48,106 nt of DNA, taken from positions 1 to 48,106 of the forward strand of contig WYBU01000055.1 of the NCBI GenBank assembly GCA_011525745.1. The letters are read 5' to 3'. Source of the DNA: Planctomycetaceae bacterium. GTDB lineage: Bacteria > Planctomycetota > Phycisphaerae > UBA1845 > UTPLA1. This document shows positions 15,952-22,983 of the stretch, in pieces (the stretch's first letter is position 1; each line of letters begins with the position of its first letter). A program made the translations under genes and the position numbers. The notes beneath the pieces are model-generated. The model had not been told where the DNA came from, ran no database searches, and worked only from the letters and a program-made list of their open reading frames with translations.

Positions 15952-15968
15952 TTGAGACTGAGTCTCAA
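15952..15968. promoter_or_regulatory. Fur-like operator
   Basis: TTGAGACTGAGTCTCAA is a perfect palindrome about a central base. Its inner part follows the 7-1-7 architecture of Fur boxes (TGAGACT-G-AGTCTCA). It lies 20 bases before the start of the exported chelatase gene and just before its ribosome-binding site, a position suited to repression. Confidence 0.75.
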
Positions 15969-16010
15969 CTGCGACAAGATACCACTTCATGCCCGCCTGT
16001 CAAGGATGGC

Positions 16011-17285
16011 TCAGGCAACTGGTCGGGCTATTGCTTGGATCGCCTTCAGGCCCTCACCGAATCGGGCCATCGCATCGCGGTTCCGCTCTAATTCGCTGTA
16101 GGGCAAGAACCGCACCGCCAGGTCGGCCACGTGCCGGAACGCCGGGCGACGGACCTGCGCGCGGACATCCTCTTCGCGGTCATCTGGGGCGACCAGGAAC
16201 AGGCCGCGCACCGACTGGTCGGGGATGCCGAGGGCCAGATCCAGGAGGCGAACGATGCCGGAGTAGATGCTGGTGGTGTGCTCGACTTCAAAGGCCGCGG
16301 CGATTCGGTCCGCGCCGCGGTCCAGCCACAACACGTCGATCAGGCGGACAGCGTCGAGGGCTTGGTTGGCCATCAAGCTGCGGGGCAGCTCGTCGACGCA
16401 ACCGTCGCCAAGCCGGCCCCGGGCGAAGCCTCGCCCGCGGTCGTTCGCCGCGACCCACACGCCGAAGCCCAGTGCCAGCCCCAGATCGCGGAGCCAGCCC
16501 TGGATTTCCGTGTGAGTGCGGTCGCCCTCCTGGGCATCGCGCATCGCCTTGCGCGTCGCCGCCGAATCTCCGCGAACCTTCGCGAGGTCGTCCTGCCACG
16601 CCGCCATCGCCGCCGCGTCATCCTCGCGCGGGGGCGGCGCGTACCGGCCGGTGCCGATGTCGAACAACAGGCCCGCGACGGCGCCGAGATCGTTAGAGAG
16701 CAGCGGCCGGTACTCGTCGTTGAGCCGGAGAATCCCAGTACGCATGGCGAGGTACTCGTCCCATTTGCCGAGCTTGACCTTCGAGCCGGTCAGGACGTTG
16801 TAGCCCTTGACGATGGCGGTGTTGAACGGCGGCACGAGGGTAGGGTGTAGGAAATAGAGCAGATTGGCGGCGGCGGGCCCCAACCCTTTGATTCGACGCT
16901 CGTCGAGATTGCGGATCGCGTCGAGGACCGCCTCGGCGGAGTCGCAGCACGAGCAGGCGTTCAGGAAGCGGCCGAACGCCCGCTGATTGTCCGGGCTTTC
17001 GTAAATGTCCGGGATTCGCAACTTCGGCTTCCACAGGAAGGCGTGGTCGGCTCCCTTGAAAATCTGCCGCTGCTCGGCGATGGAGCCGACGACTGTTTCA
17101 AGCGTTGAGCCTTTGTAGACGTTGCCGAATGTGCCGGCCTCGATTTCCGCGACGACTTGTGCAAGGCCGCGCCGAATTGAGCGGAAGTTCTTGAGCCGCT
17201 CCTCCCACAGGAACCAGGAGCGATACGTCCCGCCGGGGTCCTCACGCCATCGCTGGATCAAGGTCTGGATGGAGTTACGCGACAC
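16011..17285 (-). CDS. restriction-endonuclease-like (PD-(D/E)XK-type) protein
   Basis: The 424-residue soluble protein has two recognisable parts. A central helix-hairpin-helix-like stretch (KGLGPAAANLLYFLHP, about 135-150) resembles DNA-glycosylase or nuclease DNA-binding elements. A later segment reads DRIAAAFEVEHTTSIYSGI (about 335-353), whose D-x(n)-ExE arrangement and context recall PD-(D/E)XK nucleases. No methyltransferase or other restriction-system gene is adjacent. It is separated from the Fur-regulated gene by 42 bases and diverges from the CsoR-type promoter. It could be a solitary type II restriction-like enzyme or a repair or defence nuclease. Confidence in coding is high, in activity moderate. 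Confidence 0.7.
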   Translation of the reverse strand: MSRNSIQTLIQRWREDPGGTYRSWFLWEERLKNFRSIRRGLAQVVAEIEAGTFGNVYKGSTLETVVGSIAEQRQIFKGADHAFLWKPKLRIPDIYESPDNQRAFGRFLNACSCCDSAEAVLDAIRNLDERRIKGLGPAAANLLYFLHPTLVPPFNTAIVKGYNVLTGSKVKLGKWDEYLAMRTGILRLNDEYRPLLSNDLGAVAGLLFDIGTGRYAPPPREDDAAAMAAWQDDLAKVRGDSAATRKAMRDAQEGDRTHTEIQGWLRDLGLALGFGVWVAANDRGRGFARGRLGDGCVDELPRSLMANQALDAVRLIDVLWLDRGADRIAAAFEVEHTTSIYSGIVRLLDLALGIPDQSVRGLFLVAPDDREEDVRAQVRRPAFRHVADLAVRFLPYSELERNRDAMARFGEGLKAIQAIARPVA

Positions 17286-17415
17286 TTCGGGCTTCCTTAG
17301 CTGATGTACGCTTCACGGCTGCACCACGCTCCATGGGTGAAGAATAATCGATCCGCCGAAACGAGCCACACCTTCAGGCATCGGGACCGATTGGGACCGG
17401 GCGTGCGAAAGGGGG

Positions 17416-17444
17416 TTGACCTTCGGGATGTTCCTGGCTATACT
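17416..17444 (+). promoter_or_regulatory. sigma70-type promoter of the CsoR-family gene
   Basis: TTGACC (17416-17421) and TATACT (17439-17444) are separated by exactly 17 bases, a near-consensus housekeeping promoter, 29 bases before the ATG at 17474. The -10 overlaps the predicted repressor site. Confidence 0.8.
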
Positions 17445-17456
17445 GGTAGGGGGTAT
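17440..17456. promoter_or_regulatory. candidate CsoR-family operator (autoregulation)
   Basis: ATACTGGTAGGGGGTAT has ATAC/GTAT ends around a G-tract, the general form of CsoR/RcnR-family operators. It overlaps the -10 and transcription start of the csoR-like promoter, so binding would block transcription. The match is to the known pattern, not to a defined site. Confidence 0.65.
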
Positions 17457-17473
17457 GGCTAGAGGGGTCCGCG

Positions 17474-17764
17474 ATGGCGAAAAAGACGATGCTTCCGATT
17501 TATGCCGACCAGGTGCAGCGGGGCATTGAGGCGCGGCTGAGCAAGATCGAAGGACAGGTGCGCGGCGTGGCCGGTATGGTCAAGGCCCAGCGGCCATGCG
17601 TGGAGGTGCTCAACCAACTCAGCAGCATCGAAGCCGCCCTTCGCGGAGCGAGCAAAATGGTCTTGCGGAATTACCTCGAGCGATGCGCGACGGACGCCAT
17701 CCGCTCGGGAGACACGGCAATCTACGATGAGTTGCTCGAGATGGTGTATCGGTTTATGAAATAA
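17474..17764 (+). CDS. CsoR/RcnR-family metal- or thiol-responsive repressor
   Basis: The 96-residue all-helical protein carries the DUF156 signature (RLSKIEGQVRGVAGMV). This family forms tetramers that leave DNA when metal or sulfur species bind. Cys42 and Cys71 occupy the two Cys positions of the metal site. The His of copper-sensing CsoR is replaced by Tyr67 in LRNYLERC. Loss of this His is unusual for Cu(I) sensing; paired cysteines without it occur in persulfide sensors of the CstR type, so the inducer is uncertain. GAGGGG precedes the ATG. Its own promoter carries an operator-like site, and a strong RcnR-type site lies before the RND operon at 27797. It heads a two-gene unit with a Cys-rich peptide. 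Confidence 0.9.
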   Translation: MAKKTMLPIYADQVQRGIEARLSKIEGQVRGVAGMVKAQRPCVEVLNQLSSIEAALRGASKMVLRNYLERCATDAIRSGDTAIYDELLEMVYRFMK

Positions 17765-17783
17765 GCAGGCACGTCGCCTGCTT
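17763..17783 (+). promoter_or_regulatory. hairpin between the repressor and the Cys-rich peptide
   Basis: AAGCAGGC and GCCTGCTT form a perfect 8-bp stem with a 5-base loop, starting within the repressor's stop codon. Only a weak T-rich stretch follows, so it may be a partial terminator, a processing site or a stability element that sets the ratio of the two products. Confidence 0.55.
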
Positions 17784-17810
17784 CGTTATCGTTTCACGAG
17801 GAGATGTGTC

Positions 17811-17981
17811 ATGCGTCGCAAATGGCTTCTGACGAGTCTCTTGGCTCTACCGCTCGCAATCGGCGGATTCGTTTACGCCAAATCAACCAAGGCGCCGCCC
17901 GCCCAGAGCGGTTACACGTGCCCGCTGACGGGCGAACAGCTGCCCTGCCCGAATTGCTGCCCATTGAATCATAAGGATTAG
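17811..17981 (+). CDS. 56-residue exported Cys-rich peptide
   Basis: A short frame from ATG 17811 to TAG 17981 has CGAGGAG 8 bases upstream. It encodes a signal or anchor helix (residues 5-23) and a tail with cysteines at 37, 46, 49 and 50 (YTCPLTGEQLPCPNCC) and a late His. The first part, TCPLTGEQ, resembles the opening of a YHS unit. It sits directly after the CsoR-family gene, so it is probably induced by the same signal and could bind metal in the periplasm. I know of no named family for it. Confidence 0.75.
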   Translation: MRRKWLLTSLLALPLAIGGFVYAKSTKAPPAQSGYTCPLTGEQLPCPNCCPLNHKD

Positions 17982-17992
17982 CAAGAACACGC

Positions 17993-19006
17993 CTACTCGT
18001 TACGAAGCAGCGGTCGCGCAAAGCGAATGGGAACGCCAAAGTTGGAGCCTTGGAAGTCGCGCAGGATGGCGAAGTTCACGCCGATGATTTCGCCGTCCGG
18101 TCCGAACACGGGGCCGCCGGAACCGCCCGATGTCGTGACCGCGTCGTAAATAAGTTGCCGGGTGGTGACATCGCTGAGTGTTCCATGGGTGATGACCGGG
18201 GCAATCGCGTGACGCCGGCTGAGAGCAAGGATTAGCGACGCGGTATCGTGCGCCTCTTCGAGGGCCGCCGCGGCGACACTCGGATCAGCCCGGGCCAACA
18301 GCGCGGCCAGCCCAGTTGGATAGCCCAGTAGCATGAGCCTGGCTCCCCGCAGCCCCCTTGGGTCTTGGTCGGAAAGTGGGAGCACGGGCACATCGTTCAC
18401 GGGGGCGACGAGGACGGCCATGTCCGCGTCCTCTCCTGCCACACGAATGCTCGCAGGATCGACCGTGACCGGTTCGTGTTCTGGAAATACAGCTGTCAGC
18501 CGGACGAAGGCGGGCCTGAGCCCGCGGGCGATGAGCGGAGCGACCGTGTCGTTGTTCCACCAAGGTTCGGCGACGTGACGGTTCGTAATGACGTGGCCGC
18601 GCTGAGTCGCCAGAAAGCCTGAACCCAGGTATTCCAACTCCATCGCATTGCCTTCGTCATCTTCGATCGGCACCAGCGCTCCAGCGCGAAGCTGGCGCAA
18701 CGTGAAGATGCCGTGGATGAGGCAGACGCCGCGGCTGTAATCGTTCATCACACGCTGCATCGCTACTTCGCGCCTTGCCTTTGCCTCCGCAACGGAGGCG
18801 TAGTGGCGCAGCTCCGCGCGAAGTGCGTCGACCTCAGCTGAGGAGACCTGAGACGCGTGCTGTCTCCGGCAGATTTCGAGTTGCTCACGGATTTCATCTG
18901 CCGACGTGAGATGCGTTGGCGTGGTTACACATGAGGACAGTGCAAGGCAAAGACCGGCCAAAGTCGTGCTGAACACAAAACCGCATCGTTGCCATGACAT
19001 GAACAT
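17993..19006 (-). CDS. trypsin-like serine protease lipoprotein
   Basis: The start at ATG 19006 has GGGAGGTGAG upstream. The frame is open further upstream, but that part is Arg/Gly-rich and lacks a signal. The 337-residue product has a lipoprotein signal (lipobox LSSC, C26), a helical stretch (35-90), and a chymotrypsin-like domain with all three catalytic residues: H144 in TNRHVAEPWW, D195 in GEDADMAVL and S296 in TSGGSGGPVFG. No PDZ domain is present. It should cleave or monitor proteins in the periplasm and may act in envelope stress under metal load. It is the last gene of the efflux operon, 101 bases after a small lipoprotein, and converges with the Cys-rich peptide gene 11 bases away. 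Confidence 0.85.
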   Translation of the reverse strand: MFMSWQRCGFVFSTTLAGLCLALSSCVTTPTHLTSADEIREQLEICRRQHASQVSSAEVDALRAELRHYASVAEAKARREVAMQRVMNDYSRGVCLIHGIFTLRQLRAGALVPIEDDEGNAMELEYLGSGFLATQRGHVITNRHVAEPWWNNDTVAPLIARGLRPAFVRLTAVFPEHEPVTVDPASIRVAGEDADMAVLVAPVNDVPVLPLSDQDPRGLRGARLMLLGYPTGLAALLARADPSVAAAALEEAHDTASLILALSRRHAIAPVITHGTLSDVTTRQLIYDAVTTSGGSGGPVFGPDGEIIGVNFAILRDFQGSNFGVPIRFARPLLRNE

Positions 19007-19107
19007 CACGCTCACCTCCCACCGGCCCCTGTTAGTTTGATGCGCCGCGGCACGGCGTTCTTCCGGGGAGGCATGGCGGCGCCGGCGGAGGATGAGACGT
19101 CCCAACG

Positions 19108-19305
19108 TCAGAACAAGAACGCCGCCAGCGCCTGCCGGGCGAACCCGATCACGAAATCGAATCCCCCCTGAATCGTCCCCTGCACCGCCGTGTTCAAAGC
19201 ATCGCGGATCGCCTGCTCCTCTTCTGGCGTGCAGCCGGCGATGATGGCAAGGCCCGCCAAGCACAAGATGACGCTTGGGACGAAACGACTAGTTCGACAT
19301 AGCAT
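19108..19305 (-). CDS. small lipoprotein of unknown function
   Basis: The 65-residue product has a lipoprotein signal with lipobox IAGC (C25). A short amphipathic helical tail (EEEQAIRDALNTAVQGTIQG) and a hydrophobic end follow. AGGAGG precedes the ATG. It starts only 3 bases after the TolC gene stop, so it is part of the efflux operon. Small lipoproteins of this design may stabilise an efflux complex at the membrane, but I recognise no family. Confidence 0.75.
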   Translation of the reverse strand: MLCRTSRFVPSVILCLAGLAIIAGCTPEEEQAIRDALNTAVQGTIQGGFDFVIGFARQALAAFLF

Positions 19306-19308
19306 CGT

Positions 19309-20877
19309 TCAGCCTCCTGGGCTCGCCGGCTGTGTGGAGGGGCGCGTTTGCTGGCCTGCATCGGTCCGCTGGGTGGCCGCCGGCTGAGTGGTCAGGGGCC
19401 TGAGCAGCGAATCGGGAATGCGGCCGGAGAGTTCCCTCTCGAGGGCCGCCGTGCTGATCGCCAGGTCTCGAGTGGATGCCGTGTAGTTCAGGCGCGTGCG
19501 GATGAGGGCTTCTTGCGCCAGCAAGACGGCGAGAATGGACTCGCGGCCCGCCTGGTACGCTTTCCGGGCCAGCTCGAGGCTGGCCTGTTGCACGGGTAGA
19601 AGCGATTCCTGAAAGAGTCGAACGCGATCTTCAGCCAGTCGCCGACGCGTCATGGCTGAACGCACCCCCTGAATCACACGCTGCTCGACCTCTTCATACC
19701 GTTGCAGGAGCTCTCGCGCCCGGGACTGGGCCTTGGCAATCTGGGCCAAGTTCTGGTCGAATATCGGCAGCGGAACTTCGATCATAGGCCCCAAAACCAA
19801 GTCGATAATTTGGCGTCGTTCCAGGTTACGTTGGCCGCGCGATTGGATTTCCGGAGCCGTCAACGCGCCGGCCGCACCCGACGCCCGCGCGGTATCGGCC
19901 AGAATCTTCCTGCCTGGCAGAGCACGGCGCTCGAAGCGATCGCCCGAGACGCCGATGTTCAAGCTCGGGATTACTCGAAGTCGTTGTTGCTGAACGTCCG
20001 CCAAGGCGGCTTGAACATCCCAATCCGCGGCCTGAACGTCCAGTCTCTGCCGAAGCGCGGCATCGAGGATTGCCACTTCGTCCGCCGCCAGAACGCTGGA
20101 CTGTGCGTCCGGCGCAGCCGGCCGCCAGGCCATGCTCGCGTCGGCAACGCCCATCAGCCGAAGCAGTGCCTGACGTGTCAGCTCGAATTCAGCACGCAAT
20201 TGCAACAATTCCAGCTCCGTTTCCAGGAGCCGGCCACGCGTCAGGTAGAGATCGAGTTGACTCGCTTCGCCAGCCTTCAGTCTCGCTTGGGTGAGTTCGA
20301 TGACGTCGCGCAACACACGAAGGTTCTGTTCTTGAAGATCGATGGCCTGCGACTGGTATTGCAGAGTGTAATAATTCGCCCGGACATCGTTCACTAGTGC
20401 CACCGCCACGTCAGCGACGACGAGGACGCGCTGTTGGAGCACCGCTTGGGCCGCGCGTTTTCGCGTTGGAATCAGCCACAAGTCCGCGAAGTCCTTGGAC
20501 AGGCCAAACGTTAGATCGGCCCGACCGCCTCCTTCGGGCAACATGCCGGCGAATGAGAGTACGGGGTTGCTGAGTAATCCCGCCTGGACCAGATCGGCCT
20601 TGGCCTGTGCGATGACTTCCAGGTCCGCACGCAACGACCGGTTGTTGGAAAGGGCCAAGTCGAGTGCCTGGTCAAGCGTGACGACATTCCCGTCAGCAGG
20701 TTGCAACGGTTGCAACTCGATCGCCGGTGCCCAGCGGTTCTTGATCTCCGTTGCGCGCTGCGCCGCGTCGCTTGCTTGCTCCAAGTCCTTCGCATGGTCG
20801 ACTCGGCCGCAAGACGGCAATAGAGCTGCGGCAACTGCCGCCAGAATGACGCTTCCACTCGCCCGGGTCGCTGGCAT
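19309..20877 (-). CDS. TolC/CusC-type outer-membrane efflux lipoprotein
   Basis: This outer-membrane channel protein completes a tripartite pump. ATG 20877 is preferred over GTG 20898 because GGAG lies 9 bases before it. The 522-residue product has a lipoprotein signal (lipobox LPSC) and two internal OEP repeats. Typical segments are VTLDQALDLALSNNRSLRAD and GLLSNPVLSF in the first, and a matching second half with REILAV-like sequence (GRESILAVLLAQEALI). CusC-type channels are lipidated in the same way. It lies 96 bases after the second metal-binding paralog. It is the only TolC in the window and could serve both RND pumps. Confidence 0.9.
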   Translation of the reverse strand: MPATRASGSVILAAVAAALLPSCGRVDHAKDLEQASDAAQRATEIKNRWAPAIELQPLQPADGNVVTLDQALDLALSNNRSLRADLEVIAQAKADLVQAGLLSNPVLSFAGMLPEGGGRADLTFGLSKDFADLWLIPTRKRAAQAVLQQRVLVVADVAVALVNDVRANYYTLQYQSQAIDLQEQNLRVLRDVIELTQARLKAGEASQLDLYLTRGRLLETELELLQLRAEFELTRQALLRLMGVADASMAWRPAAPDAQSSVLAADEVAILDAALRQRLDVQAADWDVQAALADVQQQRLRVIPSLNIGVSGDRFERRALPGRKILADTARASGAAGALTAPEIQSRGQRNLERRQIIDLVLGPMIEVPLPIFDQNLAQIAKAQSRARELLQRYEEVEQRVIQGVRSAMTRRRLAEDRVRLFQESLLPVQQASLELARKAYQAGRESILAVLLAQEALIRTRLNYTASTRDLAISTAALERELSGRIPDSLLRPLTTQPAATQRTDAGQQTRPSTQPASPGG

Positions 20878-20973
20878 TGATTCAAACTCCACACGCACTC
20901 AGCCACGTGCCTTCCGCTCCCGACCGCGCCACTAGCTCTATGGCGGGAAGTGAACGGCAGAGCTTGGCCGCCG

Positions 20974-21945
20974 TCAATGCCCGCGTTTGGCATCCTCGTT
21001 TGCGTACTTGCCTTCTTCTCGATCGTTTCGTACCTCCGCTTCATGGCCGGTCGGCGGCTTGCTGGTCTCGGCGAACTCGAAGTCAAAGACCTGCGGCCGT
21101 TCTCCATCCTTGAAATCGATGAAGATCTTGATTCGAATCGGAAACTTGACCGAGGCATCCACCGCCGCGGTAAGAAACGCCTTCTCCGGCGCCGGCCGAA
21201 GCTTCAGCGGCGTCTCGGCATCTTTCCCCTGGGTCCATGCGGTTCCTTCGCCGGTGAACTTCTCCGCCGAGATGGGCTTCGTGTATTCATCGTAAAAATA
21301 CACGCGAAACTCACCCTTGCCGGAGATGGTTCCTTCGAGGTGGTGTTTCTGGTCTGGCGCCATGAAGAATACGCCGCCATGTTTTGGGTTGTGGTCCATG
21401 TGCGACAACACATCCTGCAACTTCATGCCGCATTGGGAACACTTGCCAGGCTTGGGCGAAGTCTTCTCACCTTCACAGCGCATGGGACAACCGTATTCCT
21501 TTGGGGAATGTCGTCTTAACACGTCGGCGTGCTTCTTCATCTCGTCAAACACTCTCCGGGTTCCGACGGAGTCGCCTGAATCGGCGGCCTTGTCGATGGC
21601 ATCGAACTTCGCGGCAAGCTCGCGCCCAGCCCTGTTGACTTCTTTGATCGACTCGCGGGGAACACCGGAATCGGACTTCAGCGCGAGCTGCCCCGCGACA
21701 TCCCCGACTTTGCGGATCACATCGGCCTGCGCATGCACCTGATCGAGCTTTTTCGCCGCCATCAGCGCCTCGATCTCGTGCAGGCGAAAAAACACTTCCC
21801 GCACGGCGGCTTTGTACGTAGTCGGCATCTTGAACTCGACTGGCGCACCGTGTTCATGGTCGCCGTGCTGCTGGGCCCGTGCCGGTAGCGAGACGGAAAC
21901 ACCCAGCGCAAGCGATAAGCATAGAAACACCCTGTTGATACCCAT
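20974..21945 (-). CDS. periplasmic heavy-metal-binding protein, paralog B
   Basis: The 323-residue product has a signal peptide ending PARAQ (about 25), then a short His-rich stretch (QQHGDHEHG). A helical domain (about 35-150) and a heavy-metal-binding unit follow (153-178: GCPMRCEGEK, then GKCSQCGMKL). A beta-rich C-terminal part is last. It is clearly paralogous to the gene at 22003: both share LDQVHAQADVI and GRELAAKFDAIDKA at matching places. The pair probably buffers or delivers metal to the RND pump upstream. The C-terminus is less His-rich than in paralog A, suggesting divergence after duplication. Confidence 0.8.
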   Translation of the reverse strand: MGINRVFLCLSLALGVSVSLPARAQQHGDHEHGAPVEFKMPTTYKAAVREVFFRLHEIEALMAAKKLDQVHAQADVIRKVGDVAGQLALKSDSGVPRESIKEVNRAGRELAAKFDAIDKAADSGDSVGTRRVFDEMKKHADVLRRHSPKEYGCPMRCEGEKTSPKPGKCSQCGMKLQDVLSHMDHNPKHGGVFFMAPDQKHHLEGTISGKGEFRVYFYDEYTKPISAEKFTGEGTAWTQGKDAETPLKLRPAPEKAFLTAAVDASVKFPIRIKIFIDFKDGERPQVFDFEFAETSKPPTGHEAEVRNDREEGKYANEDAKRGH

Positions 21946-22002
21946 TTGTGGTTCCTTTCTTTTCGTGAGTGTGTCAGAAGACGACGAGTACCCGGTCGTC
22001 TG

Positions 22003-22971
22003 CTAGGGCCGATGCCCCTTGTGTTCGTCGCCCTTGTGTCCTTGCTGCTCTTCGTGCTCCTTATGCGGCATGTCGGTCGGAGCCTCAAAGTCGATGGTAA
22101 CGGTTTGCGGTTTACCACTATCCCCCAAATCAATTTTCAGCATGAGCAGAAAGGGCGGTTTAACGGCCGCGGCGATCCTGCCGCGCAGAAAGGACTTCGA
22201 GGCATCAGGGGCCAATGTCACGGAGTAATGTTGGGCGCCTTCCTGGCCGGCGTGAGCTTGAACAGCGGCCCGGTCAGCCGACAGGGGCTTCGACTTTTCG
22301 TCGCACAGGTAGACACGGATCTCATTGTCCTTCGACAGCGTCGCTTCGACCCGGCAATTCTGATCGCCGCTCCAGGCGATAAGGCCACCATGCGGTCCTC
22401 GCGCGGGGGACACTTCCTTGAGCGCCATTCCGCATTTCGGGCACGTACCAGGCGATGAATAGGTCTTGCCTCCTTCGCACTTCATGGGGCATGCGAAGGC
22501 CTTGGCGACGTACTTTTGAAGCGTCGCGGTTACACTAACCATCTCCTCGTAAACCCTTCGAGTTCCGGCGAGGTCGCCTGAGTCGCCGGCTTTGTCAATG
22601 GCATCGAATTTCGCCGCAAGTTCCCGCCCCGCCTTGTTCACGACTTTGATGGCATCCTTCGGAACGCCGGAATCGCGTTTGAGCGCCAATTGGCCCAATA
22701 CGTTGCCGACCTTTTGAATGACGTCGGCCTGGGCATGCACCTGGTCAAGTTCCTTGGACGCGATCAACTCTTCGATTTCGTGAAGCCGGTGTTGGATTTC
22801 GGCGACGCCCTCCTTGTATGTGGCGGGCATCTTGAATTGGGCCGGCTTGCCATGCTCCTCGCCGTGTTTGCCGCCGCCGTGTTGCTCGTGCTGCGCGAGC
22901 GCCAGCGGCACTGCCGGACCCAGCGCGAAGGTGATGGTGACCACCAATGCACTACGAAACATGTTCGACAC
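22003..22971 (-). CDS. periplasmic heavy-metal-binding protein, paralog A
   Basis: The 322-residue exported protein has a signal peptide to about residue 26. A His/Gly-rich stretch (EQHGGGKHGEEHG) comes next, followed by a helical domain (35-155) and a heavy-metal-binding unit at about 160-185 (CPMKCEGGKT, then GTCPKCGMALK). A beta-rich C-terminal domain ends in a His/Glu-rich tail (HKEHEEQQGHKGDEH). GAAAGGAG precedes the start. It follows the RND pump by 12 bases and precedes its paralog by 57. The role is inferred as periplasmic metal capture for efflux. Confidence 0.8.
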   Translation of the reverse strand: MSNMFRSALVVTITFALGPAVPLALAQHEQHGGGKHGEEHGKPAQFKMPATYKEGVAEIQHRLHEIEELIASKELDQVHAQADVIQKVGNVLGQLALKRDSGVPKDAIKVVNKAGRELAAKFDAIDKAGDSGDLAGTRRVYEEMVSVTATLQKYVAKAFACPMKCEGGKTYSSPGTCPKCGMALKEVSPARGPHGGLIAWSGDQNCRVEATLSKDNEIRVYLCDEKSKPLSADRAAVQAHAGQEGAQHYSVTLAPDASKSFLRGRIAAAVKPPFLLMLKIDLGDSGKPQTVTIDFEAPTDMPHKEHEEQQGHKGDEHKGHRP

Positions 22972-22983
22972 TCCTTTCAGGAT

